Below are positions 10,151 to 19,560 of a stretch of 64,000 bases of DNA, piece after piece (positions within the stretch are counted from its first letter, which is position 1; the number at the start of each line of letters is the position of its first letter). The notes below the pieces were generated by a model. The model searched no databases and was not told where the DNA came from. It was given only the letters and a program-made list of their open reading frames with translations. This DNA comes from Ruegeria sp. YS9 (GTDB taxonomy: Bacteria; Pseudomonadota; Alphaproteobacteria; Rhodobacterales; Rhodobacteraceae), in the NCBI RefSeq assembly GCF_024628725.1, contig NZ_CP102409.1:1831001-1895000 (forward strand). Reading direction: 5' to 3'. Both the position numbers and the translations under genes were made by a program.

Positions 10151-10263
10151 AGGTTTTTCGCCCCCTGTTGCGCGGGCGTCGGGAAAATTCCCCGTTCGGC
10201 TCAATTTAACAAAAGTTAATTTATGAATTACACTTAAGCGCATTGCATTGTGGAGGAAATTTC

Positions 10264-10953
10264 ATGTCATCAAAACTACTGGCCGAGTTCTTCGGCACCT
10301 TCTGGCTGGTTCTCGGAGGTTGCGGCAGTGCCGTATTGGCAGCGGGCGTTGCGGATGTCGGCATAGGGTGGCTTGGCGTGTCCTTCGCCTTCGGCCTGAC
10401 GGTTCTGACAATGGCCTACACGGTTGGCCATATCTCGGGCGGGCACTTCAATCCGGCGGTCAGCCTGGGTTTGATGATCGGCGGACGGTTTCCGGCAAAG
10501 GATCTGCTGCCCTACTGGATCGCTCAGGTCATCGGCGCCATCGCCGCCGCTGTGGTTTTGTACCTGATCGTCAGCGGCGCGCCCGAGTTCACCGGCGTCG
10601 GAGGATTTGCGTCAAACGGATATGGCGAGGCCTCACCCGGCGGGTATTCCCTTATGTCCGCTCTGGTGATCGAGATCGTGATGACCGCTTTCTTCATCCT
10701 GATCATTCTGGGCGCAACCTCGGACAAGGCACCGGCGGGTTTCGCCCCCATCGCGATTGGTCTGGGATTGACCTTGATCCACCTGGTATCAATTCCGGTC
10801 ACCAACACTTCGGTCAACCCGGCCCGGTCCACAGGCGTCGCCCTGTTTGCCGACGGACCTGCCCTGTCGCAGCTGTGGCTGTTCTGGGTGGCCCCGCTGA
10901 TTGGCGGCGCGATCGGAGCGCTCATCTGGAAAGCGATGTCACCGGACGATTGA
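10264..10953 (+). CDS. aqpZ: Aquaporin Z
   Basis: A 229-residue six-helix MIP channel in the inner membrane that conducts water. Both NPA boxes are present (N63-P64-A65 and N185-P186-A187). The selectivity filter includes H173 and R188, the pair that marks orthodox water-selective aquaporins; the filter is seen in the sequence, the selectivity is inferred from the family. The ATG at 10264 has TGGAGG upstream; a start seven codons earlier would lack one. A bidirectional terminator follows. Confidence 0.96.
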   Translation: MSSKLLAEFFGTFWLVLGGCGSAVLAAGVADVGIGWLGVSFAFGLTVLTMAYTVGHISGGHFNPAVSLGLMIGGRFPAKDLLPYWIAQVIGAIAAAVVLYLIVSGAPEFTGVGGFASNGYGEASPGGYSLMSALVIEIVMTAFFILIILGATSDKAPAGFAPIAIGLGLTLIHLVSIPVTNTSVNPARSTGVALFADGPALSQLWLFWVAPLIGGAIGALIWKAMSPDD

Positions 10954-10972
10954 TACGCTTGCAACCAACCAT

Positions 10973-11010
10973 AAAAAAGCCCGGCGTTTTGAGGAGCGCC
11001 GGGCTTTTTC
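10973..11010. terminator. Bidirectional terminator between aqpZ and the cyclophilin genes
   Basis: AGCCCGGCG (10978-10986) pairs with CGCCGGGCT (10997-11005). There is an A run on the left and a T run on the right, so it can end the plus-strand aqpZ transcript and the minus-strand cyclophilin transcript. Confidence 0.92.
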
Positions 11011-11013
11011 ATT

Positions 11014-11571
11014 TCACTCGGTAACGGTGACTTTTTTCATCACGTCGGGCTGGCCCGTAACTTCTCCGTTCTGGCCTGCGCCCCGCTTGATCGCATCCAC
11101 CACGTCCATACCGTCGGTCACCTGACCGACCACGGTATATTCACCGTCAAGAAACGGGCCGGGTTCGAACATGATGAAGAACTGCGAATTGGCTGAATCC
11201 GGGTTCTGCGACCGGGCCATGCCGACCACGCCACGATCAAAGGTCACGTCAGAGAACTCTGCCGGCAGATCCGGGCGGTCTGATCCGCCACGCCCGGCAT
11301 ACCGCATGTCAAAGCCGTCCGCGGTGGAATTGCCGTATTGAACATCGCCGGTCTGCGCCATGAAGCCTTCGATCACGCGGTGGAACACCACGCCATCATA
11401 CTTGCCATCCGCAGCCAGCGCCGTGATCTGTTCCACATGCTTGGGCGCGACATCCTCGAACAGGTCGATGGTGATCGTGCCATTGGCCCCTTCCCCTTCG
11501 ACCTCGATCTGCAAACCGCTGGCCAGCGCCGGGCTTGCCAGCAAAGCAAAGGCGGCGGCGAACCTATACAT
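11014..11571 (-). CDS. Periplasmic peptidyl-prolyl cis-trans isomerase, cyclophilin type
   Basis: 185 residues. An N-terminal signal peptide (about 1-17, ending SPALA) indicates export. The cyclophilin fold follows, with VVFHRVIEGFMAQTGD near 70 and SANSQFFIMF near 120 as in bacterial PpiA/PpiB. It catalyses proline isomerisation and assists periplasmic folding. The start overlaps the end of the cytoplasmic cyclophilin gene by 8 bp, so a cytoplasmic/periplasmic pair is made from one message. The two proteins share most core motifs, suggesting tandem duplication. Confidence 0.95.
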   Translation of the reverse strand: MYRFAAAFALLASPALASGLQIEVEGEGANGTITIDLFEDVAPKHVEQITALAADGKYDGVVFHRVIEGFMAQTGDVQYGNSTADGFDMRYAGRGGSDRPDLPAEFSDVTFDRGVVGMARSQNPDSANSQFFIMFEPGPFLDGEYTVVGQVTDGMDVVDAIKRGAGQNGEVTGQPDVMKKVTVTE

Positions 11572-12070
11572 CTGCGGCCACCTTGACGCTGATCATGCGG
11601 TCCGGGTTTGCAGGCGGTTCGCCACGTACGATCGCGTCCACATGCTCCATGCCTTCGATGACGCGGCCATAAACGGTGTACTGGCCGTTCAGGAAATGGT
11701 TGTCCTTGAAGTTGATGAAGAACTGCGAGTTGGCCGAATCCGGGTTCTGCGACCGGGCGGCGCCCAAAGTGCCGCGATCATGGGGCAGCTTGGAAAACTC
11801 TGCCGGAACGTTCGGCAGTGACGAACCGCCGGTTCCTGCCATACGCAGGTTGAACCCATCTTCCATATCGCCATGATGCACGTCGCCGGTTTGCGCCATG
11901 AAACCGTCGATCACACGGTGGAAGGCCACGTTGTCGTACTGTCCGTCGCGGGCCAGTTCTTTCATCCGCGCGCTGTGCAATGGCGCCACATCCGGCAGCA
12001 GCTCGATGACGACATTGCCGTCTTTCAGCTCGATGATGATAGTGTTTTCGGGATCCTTGATCTCGGCCAT
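11564..12070 (-). CDS. ppiB: Cytoplasmic peptidyl-prolyl cis-trans isomerase, cyclophilin type
   Basis: 168 residues with no signal peptide. The cyclophilin core has NVAFHRVIDGFMAQTGD near 50 and NSQFFINFKDNHFLNGQYTV near 110, which are the substrate-binding and catalytic strands (R in HRV, Q in AQTG, F in QFF). It is the first gene of a two-gene minus-strand unit with the exported paralogue. GGAGGG lies just before the ATG. Confidence 0.95.
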   Translation of the reverse strand: MAEIKDPENTIIIELKDGNVVIELLPDVAPLHSARMKELARDGQYDNVAFHRVIDGFMAQTGDVHHGDMEDGFNLRMAGTGGSSLPNVPAEFSKLPHDRGTLGAARSQNPDSANSQFFINFKDNHFLNGQYTVYGRVIEGMEHVDAIVRGEPPANPDRMISVKVAADV

Positions 12071-12176
12071 GAGGCCCTCCTGTCGTTTATCTTGCGCAAA
12101 TACCTATGACGCACGCGTACGAATGCCAAGTGACGCATTGACCTGAGGGCAAATTGCAGGAAAAGAACCGCCTAAA

Positions 12177-12190
12177 TCATTTGCAAATGA
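12177..12190. promoter_or_regulatory. Perfect 14-bp palindrome upstream of pgk
   Basis: TCATTTGCAAATGA is a perfect palindrome ending 13 bp before the pgk start codon. Its position in the 5' leader suggests an operator or a small hairpin near the ribosome-binding site (GACGAGG). No regulator can be named from the sequence. Confidence 0.45.
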
Positions 12191-12203
12191 CGAGGATCGC
12201 ACA

Positions 12204-13394
12204 ATGGGCTGGAAAACGCTGGACGATATGGACCTGAACGGCAAACGCGTTCTGGTGCGTGTGGATATCAATGTGCCGGTCGTGGATGGCGTAGTTACCG
12301 ACGCCACCCGCATCCAGAGAATCGTGCCCACTGTGCGCGACATTCTGGCCGCAGGCGGCAAGCCGATCCTTCTGGCCCATTTCGGTCGCCCCGGAGGCGA
12401 GCGGCGCGAAAACCTGTCGCTCAAGCAACTGGTTCCGACCCTCGAAAGCGCTTTTGGCACCAAAGTCCTGTTTGCTGCCGACTGTGTCGGAACCGAGGCC
12501 GAACTGGCGGCACAGGCGTTGCAGCCCGGCCAGGTGCTGTTGCTCGAGAACACGCGTTTTCACGCGGCGGAAACCAAGAACGATGCCGATCTGGCCGCAG
12601 GTATGGCCAGGCTGGGTGACGTGTATTGCAACGACGCGTTTTCAGCGGCGCACCGGGCCCACAGCTCGACCGAGGCCATCGCGTGCCTGCTGCCCGCTTG
12701 TGCCGGTCGTTTGATGCAGGCCGAGTTGCAGGCACTGGAAAGCGCGTTGGGCGCGCCCAAACGCCCGGTAACCGCAGTTGTGGGCGGTGCCAAGGTCTCG
12801 ACCAAGCTGGAACTGCTGGGCAACTTGATCGACAAGGTCGATTATCTGGTGATCGGTGGAGGCATGGCGAATACATTCCTCGTCGCACAGGGCATCAGTG
12901 TTGGTAAATCACTGGCCGAAACTGCGATGAAAGACACTGCCGCCGAAATCCTCGCCAAAGCCAAAGGCACCGGCTGTCAGATCGTTCTGCCGCGTGACGT
13001 CGTGGTGGCCGAAACGTTTGAAGCCAACGCCCCTCATCAGGTCCTGCCCGCAGATCAATGCCCCGAGGATGGCATGATCCTGGACGCTGGCCCCGAAAGC
13101 GTGGCCGCGATCATCGAGATATTCGACAAAAGCAAAACCCTGATCTGGAACGGTCCGCTGGGTGCGTTCGAACTGGAACCGTTTGACGCCGCCACCAACG
13201 CCGCCGCCTTGAAGGCGGCCGCGCTCAGCCGTTCGGGCCAGCTGATCTCGGTCGCCGGGGGTGGAGACACGGTCGCGGCCCTGAATGCGTCGGGTGCCGC
13301 CAAGGACTTCACCTACATCTCGACCGCAGGTGGTGCATTCCTGGAATGGATGGAAGGCAAGACGCTGCCCGGTGTCTCGGCGCTGGATCAATAG
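12204..13394 (+). CDS. pgk: Phosphoglycerate kinase
   Basis: Interconverts 1,3-bisphosphoglycerate plus ADP and 3-phosphoglycerate plus ATP in central carbon metabolism. The length, 396 residues, is standard. Signatures are [11 protein letters not shown] near 15, [10 protein letters not shown] near 57, an ATP-site [12 protein letters not shown] near 195 and the glycine-rich [10 protein letters not shown] near 350. It stands alone, divergent from the cyclophilin pair, with a small palindrome in the leader. Confidence 0.98.
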   Translation: MGWKTLDDMDLNGKRVLVRVDINVPVVDGVVTDATRIQRIVPTVRDILAAGGKPILLAHFGRPGGERRENLSLKQLVPTLESAFGTKVLFAADCVGTEAELAAQALQPGQVLLLENTRFHAAETKNDADLAAGMARLGDVYCNDAFSAAHRAHSSTEAIACLLPACAGRLMQAELQALESALGAPKRPVTAVVGGAKVSTKLELLGNLIDKVDYLVIGGGMANTFLVAQGISVGKSLAETAMKDTAAEILAKAKGTGCQIVLPRDVVVAETFEANAPHQVLPADQCPEDGMILDAGPESVAAIIEIFDKSKTLIWNGPLGAFELEPFDAATNAAALKAAALSRSGQLISVAGGGDTVAALNASGAAKDFTYISTAGGAFLEWMEGKTLPGVSALDQ

Positions 13395-13438
13395 GCGTCA
13401 CTTACCGTTTTTGATCGCCTGATAGGGTTCATGGTATT

Positions 13439-13460
13439 ATCCCCTTTTGAACGGGGGATT
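13439..13460 (+). promoter_or_regulatory. Hairpin occluding the ribosome-binding site of the LprI-like gene
   Basis: ATCCCC (13439-13444) can pair with GGGGAT (13454-13459), which is also the Shine-Dalgarno sequence for the GTG start at 13466. It may be a weak terminator for pgk or a translation-limiting hairpin. Confidence 0.4.
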
Positions 13461-13465
13461 TTACC

Positions 13466-13810
13466 GTGAAGCCAATTTACCTTCTTGTCCTTTCCATCCT
13501 GCCCTGCTCTGCCGCAGCTCAAACCAGTTGCGGCGGTCAGACCCAACTTGACGCCAATTTCTGCGCCAAAGAACAATGGGAAATCGCTGATCGTGAACTC
13601 AACCAGCTGTGGGCACAGATCAAACCCGCAGCCGATGCGCGCGGCGACGGTGATGCTCTTTTGACCGAACAACGCGCCTGGCTGAAAGCCCGAGACGCAA
13701 CCTGCGAAAAAGAACTGTCGGGCGGCGGCAGCGCTGCCCCGATGTTCTACTGGACCTGCATGAAAGAGCAGACCGAGGCACGAAACCAGGCGCTGCAAGC
13801 GTGGCGCTGA
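13466..13810 (+). CDS. LprI-like (DUF1311) secreted protein
   Basis: 114 residues from a GTG start. A signal peptide covers about 1-19 (ends SAAA). The mature part carries four conserved cysteines and the LprI-type core WEIADRELNQLW followed by LLTEQRAWLKARDATCEKE. Members of this family are periplasmic or lipoprotein-linked; mycobacterial LprI inhibits lysozyme, but most proteobacterial members are uncharacterised, so the function here is open. It lies 71 bp after pgk. Confidence 0.85.
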   Translation: MKPIYLLVLSILPCSAAAQTSCGGQTQLDANFCAKEQWEIADRELNQLWAQIKPAADARGDGDALLTEQRAWLKARDATCEKELSGGGSAAPMFYWTCMKEQTEARNQALQAWR

Positions 13811-13950
13811 CCTGCACCAGAGCGCGCATAAAATACTGATGAAAAAATCGAATCAGGGGATTCACAACCCGAATCACCTGTGACATAGTGCGTTCAGATG
13901 TCCGCAAAGGGCACGTTTTTGAGGCAAGTTTTCATACGGCGGTAAACAGA

Positions 13951-14250
13951 GTGTCCCGTTCCCATCGGCCCGGTTTGGGCTCAATCGTCTTCTTCTCGGT
14001 GGCTTTCATGCTTGGTGTGTATTTCACCTTTGCCGCCGTGCAGGGTGACTATGGCCTGTTTCGGCGGGTCGAAATCGCTGCGGAACGGGACGCCCTGTCA
14101 CACGACCTGGAAAAACTGAATGCCCAAATCGCCGAATTGGAAAACCTGACCCGCCGCCTGTCTGATACCTATCTGGATCTCGACCTGCTCGATCAGCAGG
14201 CGCGTTCGGTTCTTGGCATGATCCGGGCGGATGAAATCGTGATCCGCTGA
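13951..14250 (+). CDS. FtsB/DivIC-like septum formation initiator
   Basis: 99 residues from GTG 13951. A start at 13888 would add 21 residues that look unlike the family. One transmembrane helix (about 10-30, IVFFSVAFMLGVYFTFAAV) is followed by a leucine-heptad coiled coil (about 45-75), the architecture of FtsB, which joins FtsL and FtsQ in the divisome. Position upstream of the pyruvate dehydrogenase operon is common in alphaproteobacteria. The start choice is uncertain because neither start has a strong Shine-Dalgarno sequence. Confidence 0.83.
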   Translation: MSRSHRPGLGSIVFFSVAFMLGVYFTFAAVQGDYGLFRRVEIAAERDALSHDLEKLNAQIAELENLTRRLSDTYLDLDLLDQQARSVLGMIRADEIVIR

Positions 14251-14372
14251 TCCTTTTCGGGCCGCCGTAATTCTTCGATACATCGCTGCACCGCTTTGCA
14301 TTTCAGCACCGCCGCGCCCGCGCGGACGCTGCGTCACATTTCCCCTCGCCAGAAAGCCCCAAATGCTTTATG

Positions 14373-14396
14373 AGATAGTTTAACGCTAAACTATCT
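14373..14396. promoter_or_regulatory. Perfect inverted repeat upstream of pdhA, probable operator
   Basis: AGATAGTTTA (14373-14382) and TAAACTATCT (14387-14396) are perfect complements around a 4-bp centre, 25 bp upstream of the pdhA start. The AT-rich dyad in GC-rich surroundings looks like a repressor operator near the pdh promoter. I cannot name the regulator. Confidence 0.65.
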
Positions 14397-14420
14397 TGCC
14401 GAAAGGGGGAGATCGCCACT

Positions 14421-15410
14421 ATGGCTGCGCGAAAAACCACAAAGAAACCAAATGTTTCTGCGGAAGAACTCAAGACATACTACCGCGAAATGCTTCTGAT
14501 CCGTCGATTCGAGGAAAAGGCGGGCCAACTATACGGCATGGGTCTGATCGGCGGGTTCTGCCACCTTTACATCGGACAAGAGGCGGTTGTTGTTGGGCTC
14601 GAAGCGGCAGCTCAGGACGGCGACAAGCGGATCACCTCTTATCGGGACCACGGCCATATGCTGGCCTGTGGCATGGACCCGGGCGGCGTGATGGCCGAAC
14701 TGACCGGCCGCGAAGGCGGCCTGTCCAAGGGCAAGGGCGGTTCGATGCACATGTTCTCGAAAGAGAAGCATTTCTATGGTGGCCATGGCATCGTTGGCGC
14801 GCAGGTTCCGCTGGGTGCCGGTCTGGCCTTCGCCGACAAGTACAAGGAAACCGGCGGCGTGACCTTTACCTATTTCGGCGACGGTGCCGCAAACCAGGGT
14901 CAGGTCTATGAGACCTTCAACATGGCCGCCCTGTGGGATCTTCCCGTGGTTTTCGTGATCGAGAACAACCAATACGCCATGGGCACAGCGCAGGCGCGTT
15001 CGACCTCGTCACCTGACATATACGTGCGCGGCGAAGCGTTCGGCATTCCCGGCGAGATCGTCAACGGTATGGATGTGCTGGCCGTCAAAGCTGCTGGTGA
15101 AAAGGCCGTTGCCCACTGCCGCGCCGGCAAGGGCCCTTACATTCTTGAGGTCAAGACCTACCGCTATCGCGGCCACTCGATGTCTGACCCGGCCAAATAC
15201 CGCACCCGCGAAGAGGTTCAGAAAGTCCGCGAACAAAGCGACCCGATCGAACATGTGCGCGAGCTGCTTCTGACCGGCAAACACGCGACCGAGGATGACC
15301 TGAAGGCGATCGACAAGGAAATCAAAGAGATCGTCAATCAGGCCGCCGAATTCTCGAAAGAAAGCCCCGAGCCCGCCGTTGAAGAGCTCTGGACCGACAT
15401 TTACGCCTGA
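14421..15410 (+). CDS. pdhA: Pyruvate dehydrogenase E1 component, alpha subunit
   Basis: Thiamine-diphosphate-dependent decarboxylation of pyruvate, as an alpha2beta2 E1 with PdhB. 329 residues. The TPP-binding motif runs from GDGAANQG (about 153) to the ENNQYAMGT segment (about 178), and the phosphorylation-loop-like region is YRYRGHSMSDPAKYR near 245. An operator-like dyad lies upstream and AAGGGGGAG precedes the ATG. It is the first gene of pdhA-pdhB-pdhC. Confidence 0.98.
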   Translation: MAARKTTKKPNVSAEELKTYYREMLLIRRFEEKAGQLYGMGLIGGFCHLYIGQEAVVVGLEAAAQDGDKRITSYRDHGHMLACGMDPGGVMAELTGREGGLSKGKGGSMHMFSKEKHFYGGHGIVGAQVPLGAGLAFADKYKETGGVTFTYFGDGAANQGQVYETFNMAALWDLPVVFVIENNQYAMGTAQARSTSSPDIYVRGEAFGIPGEIVNGMDVLAVKAAGEKAVAHCRAGKGPYILEVKTYRYRGHSMSDPAKYRTREEVQKVREQSDPIEHVRELLLTGKHATEDDLKAIDKEIKEIVNQAAEFSKESPEPAVEELWTDIYA

Positions 15411-15425
15411 GAGGACGAATAAGAC

Positions 15426-16799
15426 ATGGCAACCGAAATTCTCATGCCCGCCCTTTCACCCACGATGGAAGAGGGCACGCTGGCCAAATGGCTGGTCAAG
15501 GAAGGCGACACCGTCTCCAGCGGTGACATCCTGGCCGAAATCGAGACCGACAAGGCGACAATGGAATTTGAAGCTGTCGACGAGGGTATCGTCGGCAAGA
15601 TCCTGATCGCCGAAGGCACCGAAGGGGTCAAAGTGAACACCCCGATTGCGGTTCTGGTCGAAGAAGGCGAAGACGCCTCAGCCCTGCCCACGGCTGCACC
15701 CGCAGCCGCAGCGGTAGCCGAAGCCGCCCCTGCGGCGGTCGAGGCCCCCGCTCCTGCCGCTGCGGCCCCGGCCGCTCCGGTGGTGGATCTTTCGCCCGAC
15801 TGGCCCGCAGATGCCGAGATGAAATCCGAAACCGTTCGCGAAGCGCTGCGTGACGCGATGGCCGAAGAAATGCGCAACGACGAAGACGTCTATCTGATGG
15901 GCGAGGAAGTCGCCGAGTATCAGGGCGCCTACAAGATTTCCCAGGGCCTTCTGGACGAGTTCGGGCCCAAGCGCGTGATCGATACACCGATCACCGAGCA
16001 TGGTTTCGCCGGTATCGCCGTGGGGTCGGCCTTTGGCGGGCTGAAGCCGATCGTCGAGTTCATGACGTTCAACTTCGCCATGCAGGCGATCGACCAGATC
16101 ATCAACTCGGCCGCCAAGACGCTTTATATGTCCGGTGGCCAGATGGGCTGCCCCATCGTGTTCCGCGGTCCCAACGGCGCCGCCGCCCGCGTCGCGGCCC
16201 AGCACAGCCAGGACTATGCCGCCTGGTACATGCAGATCCCCGGCCTGAAAGTCGTCATGCCCTATTCGGCGGCTGACGCCAAAGGATTGCTGAAATCAGC
16301 TATCCGCGACCCAAACCCGGTGATCTTCCTGGAAAATGAGATCCTCTACGGTCGCTCCTTCGACATGCCACAGGTGGACGACCTGACCATCCCGCTGGGC
16401 AAGGCGCGTATCTGGCGCGAAGGCTCGGACGTGACCATCGTCAGCTTTGGCATCGGAATGCAATACGCGCTGGAAGCCGCAGACAAGCTGGCCGAAGAGG
16501 GCATCAGCGCCGAGGTCATCGACCTGCGCACCATCCGCCCGATGGATACCGGCGCGATCATCAACTCGGTGATGAAGACCAACCGTCTGGTGACTGTGGA
16601 AGAAGGTTGGCCGCAAGGCTCGGTCGGCAGCTACATCTCATCCGTCGTGATGCAGGAAGCGTTCGACTATCTCGACGCGCCGGTCATCAACTGCACCGGC
16701 AAGGACGTTCCGATGCCCTACGCCGCAAACCTCGAAAAGCTGGCGCTGATCACTACGGACGAGGTGATCGAAGCCGTCAAACAAGTGACCTACCGGTAA
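15426..16799 (+). CDS. pdhB: Pyruvate dehydrogenase E1 component, beta subunit with N-terminal lipoyl domain
   Basis: 457 residues. Residues 1-80 form a lipoyl domain with the acceptor lysine K43 in [12 protein letters not shown]. An alanine/proline linker (about 88-120) leads to the transketolase-like E1-beta domain (about 130-457). A lipoylated E1-beta is a known alphaproteobacterial arrangement. The lipoyl domain is almost identical to that of the following E2. Spacing to pdhA is 15 bp, and to pdhC 14 bp. Confidence 0.98.
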   Translation: MATEILMPALSPTMEEGTLAKWLVKEGDTVSSGDILAEIETDKATMEFEAVDEGIVGKILIAEGTEGVKVNTPIAVLVEEGEDASALPTAAPAAAAVAEAAPAAVEAPAPAAAAPAAPVVDLSPDWPADAEMKSETVREALRDAMAEEMRNDEDVYLMGEEVAEYQGAYKISQGLLDEFGPKRVIDTPITEHGFAGIAVGSAFGGLKPIVEFMTFNFAMQAIDQIINSAAKTLYMSGGQMGCPIVFRGPNGAAARVAAQHSQDYAAWYMQIPGLKVVMPYSAADAKGLLKSAIRDPNPVIFLENEILYGRSFDMPQVDDLTIPLGKARIWREGSDVTIVSFGIGMQYALEAADKLAEEGISAEVIDLRTIRPMDTGAIINSVMKTNRLVTVEEGWPQGSVGSYISSVVMQEAFDYLDAPVINCTGKDVPMPYAANLEKLALITTDEVIEAVKQVTYR

Positions 16800-16813
16800 G
16801 GAGCGACAGACAG

Positions 16814-18127
16814 ATGCCCACCGAAATTCTGATGCCCGCCCTTTCACCGACCATGGAGGAAGGCACGCTTGCAAAATGGCTGGTCAAGGAAGGCGACACC
16901 GTCTCCTCCGGCGACCTGCTGGCCGAGATCGAAACCGACAAGGCCACGATGGAGTTCGAAGCCGTCGATGAAGGCATCGTCGGCAAGATCCTGGTTCCTG
17001 AAGGCACCGAAGGGGTCAAGGTGAACACCCCCATCGCCGTGCTGCTGGAAGATGGCGAAAGCGCCGATGACATCGCCGCGGCCCCGGCCAAGGCACCCGA
17101 GGCTGCCTCCGCAGCCGACGCGGGCAACGAGGCCGCCGCCCCTGCGGCGTCCGAGGCGCCCGCCCCTGCCCCCGCGCCGGCCGCTCCGGTCAAGGCGGAT
17201 GGCGGTCGTATCTTTGCGTCCCCTCTGGCACGACGGATCGCCGCTCAGAAAGGTCTCGATCTGGCACAGATCACAGGCTCTGGCCCGCATGGCCGCATCG
17301 TCAAGGCGGATGTCGAAGGCGCGACGGCCACTGCGACGCCCCCTGCCCCGGCAGCCACCGCAGCCGCACCTGCGACTGCGCCGGCGGCGGCCTCAGGACC
17401 GTCCGCGGATATGGTCGCGCGGATGTATGAGGGCCGCGAATACGAAGAGATTCAGCTCGACGGTATGCGCAAAACCATCGCTGCGCGTCTGGGCGAGGCC
17501 AAACAGACCATCCCGCATTTCTACCTGCGCCGCGACATCAAGCTGGATGCACTGCTGAAGTTCCGCAGCCAGTTGAACAAGCAGTTGGAAGGCCGTGGCG
17601 TGAAACTGAGCGTCAACGACTTCATCATCAAGGCCGTCGCCAACGCGTTGCAGCAGGTTCCGGCCTGCAACGCCGTCTGGGCGGGCGACCGCGTGCTGCA
17701 ACTGAAACCATCGGACGTGGCCGTCGCGGTCGCGATCGAGGGCGGGTTGTTCACCCCGGTTCTTCAGGACGCCGACATGAAATCTCTGTCTGCTCTGTCG
17801 ACCGAGATGAAGGACCTCGCCGCCCGGGCCCGCGAGCGCAAGCTGGCACCGCATGAATACCAGGGGGGCACGTTTGCCATCTCGAACCTGGGTATGTTCG
17901 GCATCGACAATTTCGACGCCATCGTGAACCCGCCTCACGCCGGTATTCTGGCGGTGGGTACAGGCGTGAAAAAGCCGGTTGTCGGGGACGATGGAGAACT
18001 GACGGTGGCGACCGTAATGTCTGTTACCATGTCCGTCGATCACCGCGTAATCGACGGCGCGTTGGGGGCAGAACTGCTCAAGGCTATTGTCGACAACCTG
18101 GAAAACCCGATGGTCATGCTGGCCTGA
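16814..18127 (+). CDS. pdhC: Dihydrolipoamide acetyltransferase, pyruvate dehydrogenase E2
   Basis: 437 residues. Transfers the acetyl group from lipoamide to CoA and forms the core of the complex. Domains: lipoyl (1-80, K43), alanine/proline linker, peripheral-subunit-binding domain (about 132-168, [16 protein letters not shown]), second linker and catalytic domain (about 205-437) with the active-site block VDHRVIDGA near 410. The ATG at 16814 starts the lipoyl domain directly; earlier in-frame starts lie inside pdhB. No E3 gene is present in the window. Confidence 0.97.
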   Translation: MPTEILMPALSPTMEEGTLAKWLVKEGDTVSSGDLLAEIETDKATMEFEAVDEGIVGKILVPEGTEGVKVNTPIAVLLEDGESADDIAAAPAKAPEAASAADAGNEAAAPAASEAPAPAPAPAAPVKADGGRIFASPLARRIAAQKGLDLAQITGSGPHGRIVKADVEGATATATPPAPAATAAAPATAPAAASGPSADMVARMYEGREYEEIQLDGMRKTIAARLGEAKQTIPHFYLRRDIKLDALLKFRSQLNKQLEGRGVKLSVNDFIIKAVANALQQVPACNAVWAGDRVLQLKPSDVAVAVAIEGGLFTPVLQDADMKSLSALSTEMKDLAARARERKLAPHEYQGGTFAISNLGMFGIDNFDAIVNPPHAGILAVGTGVKKPVVGDDGELTVATVMSVTMSVDHRVIDGALGAELLKAIVDNLENPMVMLA

Positions 18128-18140
18128 CGACCCGAATAAC

Positions 18141-18170
18141 GCCCGTGCCCCGGACAGCCGGAGCGCGGGC
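18141..18170 (+). terminator. Weak hairpin after the pdh operon
   Basis: GCCCGTGC (18141-18148) pairs with GCGCGGGC (18163-18170) with one G-U pair, shortly after the pdhC stop. There is no T run, so this may be a partial or Rho-assisted terminator. The rest of the gap to cysE (18171-18328) shows no supported gene. Confidence 0.35.
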
Positions 18171-18328
18171 AGCCTCAAGTGTTTGCACTGAGTTGAACTT
18201 GCGTGATCGGGGCACCGATTGCCCAGCAGAAAGCCGCACAGGCCAGACGGCAAGAGCTTCGCAAACAAACACGGGAAGAACGGCGGCGAAGCGGCTGGAC
18301 AAACGCGCCAACCGCTCCCACTAAGCTG

Positions 18329-19138
18329 TTACTGATCCTTGCCCAGCATATGATCCATCGAGATCGAAGGCTGGTCGCACCCGGCTTCACCAACGATCTT
18401 GGCGGGGATACCGGCGACCGTCTTGCAGGGCGGCACCTCTTGCAGCACCACCGAACCGGCCGCGATGCGGCTGCAATGGCCAATGGTGATATTGCCCAGC
18501 ACCTTGGCCCCGGCGCCGATCAGAACACCGTCTCCGATTTTCGGGTGACGGTCTTCTTCTTCCTTGCCGGTTCCGCCCAGTGTCACCGAGTGCAGCATCG
18601 ACACGTTGTCGCCAACCACTGCCGTCTCGCCAATCACGATGGAATGGGCATGGTCGATCATGATGCCCTTGCCGATCTTCGCTGCCGGGTGAATGTCGAT
18701 CCCGAAAATCTCGGATGAGCGCATCTGGAAGAAATAGGCCAGATCATAGCGCCCCTTGCGCCACAACCAATGGGCCACGCGATATGCCTGCATGGCCTGA
18801 TACCCTTTGAAATAAAGGATCGGCTGCAACAACCGATGACAGGCCGGGTCACGTTCGTAAACGGCCATAAGGTCCGCGCGGGCGGCTTCGAGCAAACCCG
18901 GATCGTCGGCATATGCCTCATCCACGACTTCACGCAGGACCATCATCGACATTTCGTTCGAGCACAGCTTGGCCGCCACCCGATATGAAAGCGCGCGTTC
19001 AAGGCTGCGGTGATGCAGGATACAGGCGTGCACGAGTCCCCCCATGAGGGGTTCTTTCTCGACGGCCGCATGGGCCTCGGATGTGATACGGTTCCAGACC
19101 GGATCAACCGGTGTCACATGGCTGCGCTTTTCGAACAT
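18329..19138 (-). CDS. cysE: Serine O-acetyltransferase
   Basis: Acetylates L-serine with acetyl-CoA, the first committed step of cysteine biosynthesis, in the cytoplasm. 269 residues. The N-terminal helical domain (about 10-130) precedes a left-handed beta-helix of hexapeptide repeats (about 145-235) with DHAHSIVIGETAVVGD, whose histidine/aspartate pair is catalytic. The C-terminal tail that normally inserts into the active site for cysteine feedback is present. AAAGGA lies upstream of the ATG. It diverges from the DksA-type gene. Confidence 0.96.
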   Translation of the reverse strand: MFEKRSHVTPVDPVWNRITSEAHAAVEKEPLMGGLVHACILHHRSLERALSYRVAAKLCSNEMSMMVLREVVDEAYADDPGLLEAARADLMAVYERDPACHRLLQPILYFKGYQAMQAYRVAHWLWRKGRYDLAYFFQMRSSEIFGIDIHPAAKIGKGIMIDHAHSIVIGETAVVGDNVSMLHSVTLGGTGKEEEDRHPKIGDGVLIGAGAKVLGNITIGHCSRIAAGSVVLQEVPPCKTVAGIPAKIVGEAGCDQPSISMDHMLGKDQ

Positions 19139-19165
19139 GGCTTTGATCCTTTGCTGCGCCTAGAA

Positions 19166-19180
19166 TGCCATTTAGTGGCA
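19166..19180. promoter_or_regulatory. Inverted repeat in the cysE/dksA-like divergent region
   Basis: TGCCA-N5-TGGCA (19166-19180) lies between the two divergent genes, 28 bp upstream of cysE. It may be an operator; no regulator is assignable. Confidence 0.3.
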
Positions 19181-19221
19181 AAAAGACCAAACGCAAACCC
19201 ATGATCGGTCATGTAACGAAA

Positions 19222-19560
19222 ATGAATGAGTCAGAACGCACCCATTTCGAAACACGAATTCGCGAACGATTGGCGGAATTGCAAGAGGTGTCAGCCTCGG
19301 GACAGCAGGCTCAGGCCATAGTCGAACTGGATCAACAGGCCGTTGGACGGCTGAGCCGCATGGATGCGCTGCAAAACCAGGCCATGGCCAAGGCACAGCA
19401 GGCCAATCGCGATGTGGAAACACGCCGGCTTCTGGCCGCGTTGGAACGGCTTGAAAGGGGCGAGTTCGGATATTGCGAGGACTGCGGCGAGCGTATTCCG
19501 GATGGGCGGCTGACTCTGGATCTGGCCGCCAGCAAATGCGTCAGCTGCGCGTCCGGCTAG
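19222..19560 (+). CDS. DksA/TraR-family C4 zinc-finger protein
   Basis: 112 residues from ATG 19222; in-frame ATGs at 19201 and 19165 are possible and none has a clear Shine-Dalgarno sequence. A helical region (about 1-75) precedes a C-terminal C4 zinc finger, CEDCG ... CVSC (about 84-108), as in DksA/TraR proteins that enter the RNA polymerase secondary channel. The coiled-coil tip acidic motif of true DksA is not obvious, so this is probably a short paralogue of unknown role. It converges with the last GTA gene, overlapping it by about 20 bp. Confidence 0.85.
   Translation: MNESERTHFETRIRERLAELQEVSASGQQAQAIVELDQQAVGRLSRMDALQNQAMAKAQQANRDVETRRLLAALERLERGEFGYCEDCGERIPDGRLTLDLAASKCVSCASG

Noticed and set aside
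18203..18718. 171-codon plus-strand frame with a basic N-terminus
   Set aside because: Most of it is antisense to cysE and the codon pattern follows cysE; no ribosome site.
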